In this document: one piece after another, positions 10,216 through 19,692 of the stretch
Numbering within the stretch: the first letter of the stretch is position 1
How the letters are laid out: every line of letters starts with the position of its first letter
Assembly (NCBI GenBank): GCA_001683735.1
Contig: LUGG01000127.1
Span: 1 to 57,571 of the forward strand
Reading direction: 5' to 3'
Length of the DNA: 57,571 nt
Origin: Grifola frondosa
Lineage: Eukaryota > Basidiomycota > Agaricomycetes > Polyporales > Grifolaceae
Translations under genes and position numbers: made by a program
The notes under the pieces: generated by a model
Database searches by the model: none
Seen by the model: only the letters and a program-made list of their open reading frames with translations
Told to the model about the DNA's origin: nothing

Positions 10216-11286
10216 TCAATACCAGCCCGTGGGTGCTCTCAGGAACCACACGTCCAAGCGTCCTGGCAGAATAACCCGTATATCACGAGCGGACCTCTCC
10301 GAGATAGTAGCCTTCTCATCAGACGGATCCCAGCGCAGAACGACTCGAGCCCTGCAAATTCGTAAGTCTGGATGCTCAACGCCAACCATAACCAAGGTAA
10401 CATACCAGTCTGCATTGCGAAAAGCAAGGTCGGTGGTGATATGGCTCTCGGAGTGCCACGAGAGGAGCGCCTCCAGCATCTCGGTCAAGAGGATGTTGTG
10501 GCTGACGACACCCACATGTGGAATGCTGGCAGGAAGCGTATCTGGCTGACACTTCTGATGACCGGGTAGTTTGGCAATACATATGCGCGAATCGCGGGAC
10601 CGCGATTCATCATCGAGACCCTCTGGATTCTCGGGGATCCCCTTTGCATAATGGATCATGAGCAACCCGATATTAAGAGCGCACCGCTGCTCGACATCTG
10701 TCAAAGACTCTCCACGGTAGGCCTTATGGTCGCGGAAGTTGCTGGAGCTGTAGGACGGCATCCTTAATCTGTTTGCGTCTTGCCAAAAGCCTTTCCGCAT
10801 CAGCTTTCGATATTCCGGACCATGGTCTTGCTCATGGAATCTGAACGCCTTCTCAAGATATGAAAGAGCAGGAACTACGTCGATCAGCTCTGTAAGGTAC
10901 TCCATAGTTTGCACGGCACGCTTGAGTGGTGAGCATAGTACAGAGTCGAAATGAACTTTCGCGAACTTCTTGCCGAGCTCTTGTGCTTGTGCGATTCCAG
11001 CGGGGGTTAACACGTCCTCGTTCTCGTTCTCGTAGTACTTTTTAGTCGTCTCAATGATATTGTTGAGACACTGAGTGATGGGGCAGTCATTAGTTTGATA
11101 TAATACACGAACACAAGACAATCTCACCTGGCCATGCCTAAACAGCGTGAGCGTCAGCCAAACAGGCGATTTACTCTGTGGCTCCGCATCGTTGGGTTTG
11201 TTAACAGTTGTCGACTCCGTTTCGTCTACGGAAGCGACGACTTTAGGGGAAGGCCCATTTGAACCGTCTGCAAGCTCCTCAGGCAT
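10216..11286 (-). CDS. Histidine phosphatase (phosphoglycerate mutase-like) copy B
   Basis: Exons 11286-11128 and 11070-10216 flank a 57-nt intron (GTGAGA..ACTCAG), which is a multiple of three and could be read through without a stop. The ATG at 11286 (MPEELADGSNG) matches the start of copy A; the frame remains open further upstream but without ATG. Motifs: LTLFRHGQCLNN, LCSPLKRAVQTMEYL, EQDHGPEYR, and HVGVVSHNILLTE with the second catalytic His. The N-terminal 50 residues are Ser/Glu/Pro-rich and probably disordered. The protein is about 337 residues. The intron splits the motif right after RHGQ at the same place in both copies, which confirms that they are paralogues. The substrate is unknown. 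Confidence 0.85.
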   Translation of the reverse strand: MPEELADGSNGPSPKVVASVDETESTTVNKPNDAEPQSKSPVWLTLTLFRHGQVRLSCVRVLYQTNDCPITQCLNNIIETTKKYYENENEDVLTPAGIAQAQELGKKFAKVHFDSVLCSPLKRAVQTMEYLTELIDVVPALSYLEKAFRFHEQDHGPEYRKLMRKGFWQDANRLRMPSYSSSNFRDHKAYRGESLTDVEQRCALNIGLLMIHYAKGIPENPEGLDDESRSRDSRICIAKLPGHQKCQPDTLPASIPHVGVVSHNILLTEMLEALLSWHSESHITTDLAFRNADWYVTLVMVGVEHPDLRICRARVVLRWDPSDEKATISERSARDIRVILPGRLDVWFLRAPTGWY

Positions 11287-11310
11287 GTCGTGTCTACAGA
11301 CGGGAAAACG

Positions 11311-12188
11311 TGTGAAAGAGGATATCGATGGGACGGTGGGCAAAGCTCAAGTTTATATGATGAGCGTGGGCGCCTATGAAGGTTAATCGTGACGATCGAT
11401 GGGTTGAGTCACCAAGATAGCCGGTGTGCGGCTCGGCGTTCATTGTCCACTGTGGCGCCGTTCTTGATGGGATCATGCTGTCTGCGAGAAAAACGTGGGG
11501 ACCAGCTCTACGGCAGCAGGGTCAAGGCATCCCGAAATCATCATGTCTCTATCGCATTTTGCCACAAACCCAGCAGGAAATTAGCCCATTGAGCGCAGGT
11601 CGCCAGGCCCCTCGTACTTGCCTAAATTCAACAGAGCATCTAGCGGATGCCCACGTTCAGAGGCTTCCATCACTGAGTGAACAATGGCAATGGTCCCGAG
11701 GCGACGACGAATGGTCCAGGCCAAGACACAGTGACTCCAGCAAGGTCTCTTCTTATCTGCGACGGGGTGGCGAAGTCAGTGCTATTTTCTAGAAATTTAC
11801 GCACAAGCTTCCAGCGATCTCTAGAAGCAGCCGTCGGTTCTACGAAGGGTAAGCGCCACTTTAATATCAAGGGAACAGATTACACCACGTCCTTCGATGC
11901 TAAGATGCCGATGATATATGTATCTTGGTGCACCTTTATGATGCCACAACATCCGAAACGCCACAAAACAAGATAGACAAACACGTCCATTTGATAGCGC
12001 GACAGACACAATGCAGCCAAGAGCATAATCATGAAGTTTGCCACACAGAGCAGAGCACATAGCCACGCCGCACGATTAGCAGCGCGAGTCCCACCTCTGC
12101 AACTACAGGCATGCCTGACGCACAATGGCAGCTCAGATGCCCTAGTATCAGAACCAGACCGATATGGCAGCGCACCTTCATTCATCAC
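11311..12188. other. Intergenic region, no gene seen
   Basis: Upstream of phosphatase copy B and downstream of the methyltransferase. Short open frames here lack introns, motifs and start context. A 19-nt word AAACGCCACAAAACAAGAT near 11,958 recurs near 20,028. Confidence 0.5.
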
Positions 12189-13273
12189 CTATGCGGCCTC
12201 CCCATCCTCGTCATCACTGAGCCCCAGCCCGATCTCCATCAGGAGCATCGTCTCAAACTGGTCATCCTCTTTCCAAGTATCTGTCCCCATCGCGCCCACG
12301 CCGCCCAATAACTCCCGATCATCTGCAGGGACCGCCCATCGCAGAGACTCCGGGCGGCGGGTCGCGACGAGGATGAATGCGTCCCCATCGGATGGTGCAA
12401 AGCGGCCACTCGGGGAGAGCACGGGAGTAAGAGTGAAGTAGAGCCCTAGTGCAGACCAGAAGGGGGTCTCTTTGGGGAGGGAACGGATCTTGTAGGAGAG
12501 GAGAACTTGCATGGGCGGAGCTGTGGAAGGGGAAAGGAACGGTGGAGAGGTGAGGTGGAGAAGGGTGCGGAGGAGGGGAGCTAGAAGTGCAGGAAAGTAT
12601 ACCTGCAGAGAATAAGCACAGCGTAAACAAAAGAAAGGGCGATCCGCACGAGGTCGCTACAGAGGATATGTGTCGGATAGCGGGCTGGGCGATTGGAGTT
12701 GTGAATATTGAGACCAAGGTCGGTAGCAAGCGCTGATGCATGGTGTGCATTGCCCCATGCGAGCGGTTGGACCTGAACTACGGGAAGATCATGAAGGTTC
12801 TTTTGGAGGAGTGGGCAGACGGACGGGAGGTCCGTCGCGATGAGGAGGTCCGTGTCAGGGTGGAGGAGGCGGGCGATACGCGCAGCGAGGAAGCCTGTAC
12901 CGGAACCGAGTTCAATGATTGTGTGTGGCAAAGAGGATGAAGTGAATGTCGTGAAAGGTGGGGGCTCGAGGGACCCGGGTAGAGAGGAGAGGTAGGCGAG
13001 CATTACATAGGAGGCTTCCCTAGTCGCGACGATACACGTGTAAAATCTAGTGCATGAAAAAGATAGCTGAATCGTCACCATATCCGACCCGCAATTCCGT
13101 AAGTACGAATGGCATCCTTCTGTGCGGGCGCGTCGAAGCGGGCATCGGACTCGAGACGGTCGACATTGCCGAGTTCTGCGTAAACACGGACGTAGGAACT
13201 GCGGATGGACGGATATCTAGATGAGAAGGGAAATTTGGATCAGAGAGTGTAGAAAGAAGGCTTGAGTTCATCG
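12189..13273 (-). CDS. Lysine methyltransferase of family 16 (METTL21/EFM-like)
   Basis: This is a seven-beta-strand SAM-dependent methyltransferase. Motif I is HTIIELGSGTGFLAARIARLL, motif II region is DLLIATDLPSV, and the post-motif is THILCSDLVYFPALLAPLLRTL. The DLVYFP segment matches the (D/E)xxY signature of family-16 protein-lysine methyltransferases, which in yeast modify elongation factors and related proteins. Exons seen are ..-13079, 13019-12650 and 12602-12189, with introns of 59 nt (GTGACG..ACTAG) and 47 nt (GTGCGG..CTGCAG) that keep frame. The C-terminus (FWSALGLYFTLTPVLSPS) is normal for the family. The N-terminus is unresolved: three pieces, SFVDDDEAGLFAVHTPVQN, MNSSLLSTLSDPNFPSHL and SSYVRVYAELGNVDRLE, lie in three frames with no splice sites between them, each off by one base. 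Confidence 0.8.
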
Positions 13274-13955
13274 ACGGAGGATGTTCTGCACGGGTGTATG
13301 CACAGCGAACAAACCCGCCTCGTCGTCGTCGACAAATGATTGACGTTCACCATATTGGGCCTAGATCACGTGCTTCTATGCGAGTTTTCGAAGCTCCAAA
13401 TTGCTCAGTGGCAAGTGCTGGCGACTGGCCAGTAAACCATATTGCATGAGAAAGGCTGCTAGAATACAAGCCAGGACATCCAAGTGACACACCCCTTTGT
13501 CTCGCCAAGGTTCTCTTTCTCGATTACACGAAAGGTCCCGTGTGGGGTCTCTTCCCCGCATTGCCCCGCATTCGAAAAACCGAACGGTAGCTAAGCAACT
13601 AATTCATGTTCCAGACCGAATAGCTATACCTTCAAACATCAAGTACGAGCTCGGTGACGACCTTGAGCGTCCAAAGTTCAACGTTGGAGGTGTCCAGTTA
13701 AGAGCAGGTGAGAGAAGTGGTCGGCGTGGATCTGCGAGTCTGCGGGGAGATCTCGAGATCGGAAAGCAATCGGAAGCCTAGTAGGATCACGTGACTGGAT
13801 GGCGTTGGGACCGGAACGGCGAAGAGAAGAGCCGGCTGTAGTACTTGAAGCCAACAACTCCGAAACCCCTGCTCATGCTCATGTCCTCCGACTCTTTCTT
13901 CTAACCACCACCTTCTTGGCCTTTTCTTCGCTTTCATATCCCCCTTCCACTTGCC
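13274..13955. promoter_or_regulatory. Divergent promoter region between the methyltransferase and the ADP/ATP carrier
   Basis: About 0.7 kb between the two start codons. CACGTG palindromes lie near 13,364 and at 13,788-13,793, a core bound by bHLH factors in fungi. A CT-rich stretch runs up to the carrier ATG. No gene is seen. Confidence 0.4.
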
Positions 13956-15631
13956 ATGCCCCAGCCCACAAAGCTCACGCCATTTGGATATGCTCTCGCC
14001 GGAGCTCTTGGAGGCTGCTTTAGCAATGCGTGAGTTTCGTTGACATTAAAGTTCCACGGCAGTGCTTCTGCTATTCAGTACACACTGCTCAAATGAAATG
14101 CGTCCCAACCTTCTTATATGCTTGCATCAGCGTTTGCAAGGGCACGCGCGAGATGGTGATGCGAATTAACGCAGTAGGAATATTCGAACAGTTTTGTCTG
14201 TTATCGACTTTGTATCTTGTTTGGGGCATTCGATATAGATGTCGGAATTCATTCGGTGGGGATTGTGATAGTGTATTTATTCGTCTTTCCACCGGTGCTT
14301 CGCCTTAGCCTGCACCGTGCGCTGCCTGAGTGCGGGCGATGCCATGTTCCTATCTCATGGAGTTGAAGTCTGTTCGCAGTTTGACTGAATTTTCGTATTC
14401 GTGCCTTTTATTGATCCTTTCTGACTGTTTTACAGTATTGTATACCCCTTAGATATGTACGTCGCGCATAATCTGTCTCGCGCCGTTCCCCGCTGAACCG
14501 CGTAGTGTAAAAACACGAATTCAGGCGGCCACCGTGGACTCAAATGCCGACAACGAGAAGGAGAAGCTCAGTATCGTCTCCATCCTGGTGCGCATCCTCA
14601 AGGAGGAGGGAATCACCGGATACTACAGAGGCTTCACCGCGACGATGATCAACACCTTCTCAATGCGTGCGTTTCCTTACACGTCCCGCCCGCACACAAC
14701 CTGACTGGCCAACAGAGTACGCATACTTCTTTTTCTACTCCTTCGTACGCAACTCCTACATCAAGCGCCTCGCGTCCAAGCGGCCCGCAGGTAGCCCCGC
14801 GCCCGCGCTGAGCACGGCCGCGGAGCTCGTCCTCGGCGCATTCGCGGGTGCGCTCGCGCAAATATTCACGATCCCCGTTGCGGTGATCGCGACGCGCCAG
14901 CAGATCGGCCGCTCGCTTGACCAGACGAAGGCTGCGAACGGCGCGGCGAAGGAGGAGGAGTACGACGACTCGTTCCTGGGCATTGCGCGCGAGATCGTCG
15001 CGGAAGAGGGCGTCGCGGGTCTGTGGCTCGGGATTAAGCCGGGACTCGTGCTCACGGTGAACCCCGCAATCACGTACGGTCTGTACGAGCGCGTGAAGAG
15101 CCTGATGCTCCTCGCGCACGGACTTGACGTCGTGACGGGGAAGCTGAGCCCATGGATGTCTTTCATGGTCGGCGCGCTGAGCAAGACGCTTGCAACGGTG
15201 GTAAGCACTCCTATATGTTTTGGGCGGGATTAAAATAAATAGTGTGTGCAGGTGACATACCCATATATCATGGCGAAGATACGCATCCAGGCGCGCTCGG
15301 CGGATATTGAGGACGCGGAGGAGGCGCATAAGGCGCTCCCGCAGCCCAACAAGCCGCACCACCCGAAGGGGCACCACGTCGGTGCGCTTACGGTGCTATC
15401 GCGCGTGTGGAGGCGGAACGGGTTTTTGGGCTGGTACCAGGTATGCGACAATGTACAGGAATCGTCATGCTGTGTGCTGCGCTGACACCAGGCACAATGC
15501 AGGGCATGAGTGCACAGATCACAAAAGCAGTGATCTCGCAGGCGCTGCTGTTCATGTCAAAAGACCAGTTCGAGCACTGGGCACTTGCGATTATGGTCAT
15601 ATTATACCGCCTACGGCGGGCGAAGGCGTAA
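13956..15631 (+). CDS. ANT1: Peroxisomal adenine nucleotide carrier (ANT1/PMP34 type, mitochondrial carrier family)
   Basis: Six exons (13956-14029, 14436-14456, 14506-14666, 14716-15200, 15252-15440, 15503-15631) join in frame to 352 residues. The first repeat carries the carrier signature PLDIVKTRIQA, split over a 21-nt exon. The second has IPVAVIATRQQIGR and the third TYPYIMAKIRIQARS. The tripartite plan with six helices, and PFGYALAGALGGCFSNAIVYPLD, are typical of the peroxisomal ADP/ATP exchanger that supplies ATP for activation of fatty acids inside peroxisomes. The family is about 300-350 residues, so the length fits. Intron 1 is long (406 nt) for this genome. A loop of basic and Pro residues (ALPQPNKPHHPKGHH) sits in the third repeat. 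A mitochondrial carrier of another type is less likely. Confidence 0.85.
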
Positions 15632-16441
15632 TGCTTCTGCGGAATGCTGTACGTGGATTCGTTGGTCGCCTACTTTGCTGGGCATGGGAGTATCCGCTGT
15701 GTGTCCGCGGGGAGGTGGGACTCGGAGTGGTACGTTACATTTTACGCAGATTTTGTGTTTAGAGAAATCTGTATACTTGCAGGACTTATTCTGCGTCGTG
15801 CGGAGCGGTGTTGACACACTGGCATCACGCGAAGCTCACGTCCGCAGAAGAGATGGACCAGTCTCGTTGTAGGTTCATCGCCCGAGTTCTGGCGTTGTGG
15901 CATTCTTTGGTTGGCCATCGTCTGCGCCCTTTGCGCTAGTGCCCACCGCGATGGTGAACATGACTGAACTCGATGCGTCCAATCGTATATTCACATCTGG
16001 GAATTCCGAGGCAATCGTCGGCATATGCAGATTCTCTTGTCCACTCTCCAAAGAATGTTCTGTCGGCAACTCCGAGGCAGTTCGTCAGTGATTGGTTGGT
16101 GCTCTGTCGTATAAGAAATCGGCCCAGGAGGTCCGATGTGATTAGATTGCTACACGGTGTCGTCGCGCGAACTTGAACTATACACGTTCGGTTGGCGGGC
16201 ATCCGTGAGCACCCAATGAGTGTCCCCACATTAGCGTTGCCACTCATTCATTTATACTTATTGTGGCTGTTTGCTGCAGATAGGCTGGGGCTTGGCTTTG
16301 GCCATGCTATGCCTCCATGACGTGGACAAAGTCTCATGCCAGATGTGATATTTTTGTGATACTTGGCAGGGCGCCACCGTGCCATTGTCATGAGGTCGTG
16401 AATGTATTTAATGTACAGTGCAAGCAACATCGTGTACGGAG
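15632..16441. other. Convergent 3' intergenic region, no gene seen
   Basis: Lies between the ends of the carrier (plus) and the arrestin-like gene (minus). The open frames are short with no recognisable motifs. The exact end of the arrestin-like gene may reach into its right side. Confidence 0.4.
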
Positions 16442-18641
16442 CTAGCAGAGCAGTTGACAGCAAATGTTCAAGATAGTTGTGACGGATTCGTTCCTGGAGG
16501 TGACATTGCAAAGGTGAAGAGGACAAGATGGAAGAGACCAGTCTGAGGTGATGGTAGGGTCCGCACTACTGGAATCCCCCGTGGTGGAGAAAACTGTGGT
16601 AATCAGAACATCGCCATCAGTACAACGTGGAGACAAAGTGATCTGGACATGAAAGAACATCGCGCGAACGCACCGCTGGTTCCCGTTCTCCAGATATCCG
16701 ACCGCAGTGTTGTAGTCGCCTTCTTCAGGGTGCACATACCCGGGGGGCGCATACGAGCGTGGAACGACTCCGGGAGCATTCACGCTCGTGATCATAATCT
16801 TCTCCGTCAGCAGCGGCTCGCTCGCGGACGACGCAGACGAAAATCCGGGCGCTTGGAAGGGGAGCAGAACGAGCATATACTGTGACAGGTGTATTCGTCA
16901 GGACGCACTCGGCGACGCAGGCAAGAACGCCTTACCCGCAGCGAGAACTTCGGGAACACGAACGATGGTTTGAGACCCTTCTTCACATCGAGCTCCCCCT
17001 GGAGCGTGCGCCGGAGTGCCTCCGGCGCGCCCTCCTCGGATGGCCACCAGAAGGCCGACCCGACGCTCTCGCGGAACACACTGTCGCTTCGCGCTGTTGC
17101 TTCGTCCTGCGCGGCCTGTGTCCCGACCGCGCGCGAGCGGATGAGGTGCAGATTTACAGCGGATGGCGTCGAGAGGAGATCAAGTGCCTGCGCATCGGTG
17201 CCTGTGAGTGTAAGAAAAAGCGGCAGCGGTGCGCCCGTTGCATAAGTGAGCTATGGGATGCAAGAATTGGCTGATAGACGCGAGTATGAATGCCACATGG
17301 GCTCACAGGTTTGGAGATAGCGACCTACGTGAAGGTAAGTTGGAAAGAAATCGAAGATGCATAAACGATGCACGTACCGTGCACTGTAATTCAACTGGGC
17401 GAGTATTGAATAGCGTTCCAACGATGCGTATCGGCGAGAGGACTTTCCACCCATCGGGGTCCCCCGATGGGCCGATTATCATGCTGCCTTCTCTGTACGA
17501 AACCTGCCGGAGGCGTGATGGGGGATCGGCACGAGTAAGCGGGAGATACACGAAGCTGGTGGCGAGGCTGAATCCACAGGCTTCAGCGCGATTCGCGTCC
17601 AGCATGAGCCATGAGCGCGGAACGACATGACACGCACGTCTGGTTCACCTTGAACGCGCCCTTGCGCACAGTCACCACGAGCTTGTAGTCGATGTATGCG
17701 GGGCTAGCCCGCTCCGAGAACGTCGGCGGGAGCGGATATATCTGCGGCTGCGGTTGCTGCTTGCCTTTCGATTTCTCGGCTATGGAGACTTCGTTTGGGA
17801 GTGTGACCGAGAACGGCCACAACTGCCTCCCTTTCGGCTTCCCGGAAGAGGCAGAGGCAGACGACGAGGCCTTCGCATCCCACAAGTCCTGTGTTGATTG
17901 TCAAGAACGTTATCTCGTCTTGGCCCACTGCGGTTACGCCCGCGGTTGCCTAAACAAGTGGAAATGAAAAAGTTAGGCCTGAAGCGTTACGGCATGGGGC
18001 TGCGATGATATTCCAGATCCAGGCAGACCGCCGGAAATAACGAGGTCAACAATCTAACATGGTTGCGCAGATTGCGACTAAAGCAACCTGGCGAGCAAAG
18101 TTAAAATGCCGCCTCCCGAGGCTCAAGCGTAGAGCACGTCTATTAAAGCAATCAATCAATCTTTCGTTGACGTCCTACGATATTTATATTCTACTTACTT
18201 TCACAGCTGGCGACTACGCCAAGACGGGTTACCTCGCATAACCCGCTTCGCTTCCAGCGCGATGTCACAACGTTGACGGAGACATACTTAGACCCGGCCA
18301 CCATACAACGCCCTTGGGCCGGGGAGGGCTATAACCGAGTGGCACTTACGACACGACAGAGAATATGATAAACTCACCGTGATAGACACGCCCTTGGCCG
18401 CATCTGCCCTATCGAAGTCGACTTCGACGGTACCTGTGATGACATCGCGGTCGAAGAATAGCGGGAGCTGCTTGGCCCCCGGCGAGCGGCTCTTCACCGT
18501 GAGCCATACCCATTGGCGGCCCTTGCTATCTACCAGGTGATACTGGTGCTCAGTGAGCTCGTTTGTCTGCGCATGCGACGGCTGGCGACTCGAGTACCCC
18601 GGCAGCTCCGCGTCTCCAGTCGCAGGGGTGCGCCTCTCCAT
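16442..18641 (-). CDS. Arrestin-like domain protein (basidiomycete family)
   Basis: The minus-strand ATG is at 18641. Exon 1 encodes LPGYSS and then HQYHLVDSKGRQWVWLTV and LPLFFDRDVITGTVEVDF, the start of the arrestin N fold. Later exons give VGQDEITFLTIN, GRQLWPFSVTLPNEV, TSFVYLPLTRADPPSRLRQ (the conserved YxPLTRxxPPSxLR core), GDPDGWKVLSPIRIVGTLF, and the C-lobe ending YMLVLLPFQAPGF. Arrestin-like proteins link membrane transporters or receptors to ubiquitin ligases and endocytosis. At least six introns are visible. The first is about 420 nt, if no exon is missed. Near 17,888 an extra G breaks the frame between LTINT and LWDAKAS, with no good splice alternative. The last exon and stop are uncertain. 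Confidence 0.75.
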
Positions 18642-19291
18642 CGCGTGCCGCTAGCGGTGGATGAGCAGCAGCGGAGTAATAAGTAGTCGTAGAGCATCCA
18701 GCCTCGCGTACCAAGCATGCCCAAGATTAGAGGAGGCCCACGGCTGCTTGACATTGTGAGAGTCGACTGTGTATTGTTATCGTCGTGCATGTGCTCCCGC
18801 TGCGGCGGCGTGATGCCAGATGCGCTGCCCGGGGCACGAGGTGTCCGAGAGAGCACGTTCGAATGCAGACTTTAGACAATTGGCTTGGAAGAAGCGAGCA
18901 AAGGTGGTAAGGAAGTTACAGGGAATCCTCTGCGCACATGCCGCGGTAGCCAGATGATCAGTGCGAGCAAGATGTCCATGTGGCAACACGATTCTTAAAC
19001 GTAGTCTAGTGTATGTAAGTAACGTGAAGCAGCTTCGGCCAGTCCATTTATACAGCAATAGGTAAAATAACGAGGGAGTGTACGACTAGACTTATACGAC
19101 TAGACTATCTGTGTTCTACGACAAGCACTAGTGGGCTACAGCTACAGGCGGCGAGAGCGCTATTACCGAAGACGGTGAAGGACGCGAAGATTGTAGCAGG
19201 ATGCTGAAACGAAAGGAAAGCAACAGAGCGAATAGCAGGAGCACAGATGGTGAAATACGGCCGAGCGCGATATAGATAGCAGGCCAACAGG
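18642..19291. other. Intergenic region, no gene seen
   Basis: Upstream of the arrestin-like gene and downstream of the 72-aa Zn2Cys6 gene. It includes the tail of the open frame that follows the zinc cluster (down to 19105), which has no recognisable motif. Confidence 0.4.
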
Positions 19292-19692
19292 TTATCTGGT
19301 GGGTCCTGGCGAAGAAGCTTTACTTCTGTGCAGAGCTGTGAAAACGAGTGGCACATCAAATTGAGACCGAATTTCCGTAGACAAATTGACGTACACGGAA
19401 CATATGAGCACGGGATACCCCTGCGATTGCAATTTGCACAGATGGGACGTCCATCACATTTCAATTTACGCCCTACAAAAGAACAGCGATGTGAATGAGG
19501 AAGCAAGAGCTCATTAACGTGGCCAATCACCTCTGCAGAAGGTACACGCCATAGGTGTCCTCCGCGGCGTTCTCGGGGTGTACTGTTCCCCATCGGAGTC
19601 ATCGTTGTTACTGGACTGATTAGACTGCAAGACAAAGGCAGTCAGCTAGGGTCAAACATATGACAATCAGCACACACCTGCGGAGAGTTCAT
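19292..19692 (-). CDS. Short Zn(II)2Cys6 zinc-cluster protein (72 aa)
   Basis: Four exons, 19692-19678, 19624-19531, 19472-19397 and 19325-19292, total 219 nt and keep frame. The product begins MNSPQSNQSSNNDDSDGEQY and then carries ACTFCRGRKLKC-DGRPI-CANCNRRGIPC. The cysteine spacing is C-x2-C-x6-C-x5-C-x2-C-x6-C, exactly the fungal binuclear zinc cluster, which binds CGG half-sites. With the predicted last exon the protein ends about 14 residues after the cluster and has no activation or middle homology domain. Either it is a true mini-protein, or the last splice is wrong and more gene lies downstream in decayed form. The intron inside the cluster, after CR, is common in this family. Confidence 0.7.

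Larger units (their letters stand above)
8424..11310 (-). repeat. Tandem duplication containing two histidine-phosphatase genes
   Basis: The 3' flank beginning GATACTCGATCCATAACTAG occurs at 8424 and again at 9984. Downstream blocks match in the same order: the TTCGGCxGTCTGGAAxTGATTGCA block, then the two coding regions, ending near the start codons at 9732 and 11286. The repeat offset is about 1.56 kb. Identity is high in the 3' flank and lower in the coding region, so the copies have diverged for some time. About 250 bp at 9733-9983 is not shared. Confidence 0.8.

Noticed and set aside
18050..18250. Possible tRNA in the long first intron of the arrestin-like gene
   Set aside because: Stem pairings and the conserved T-loop are not present on either strand.
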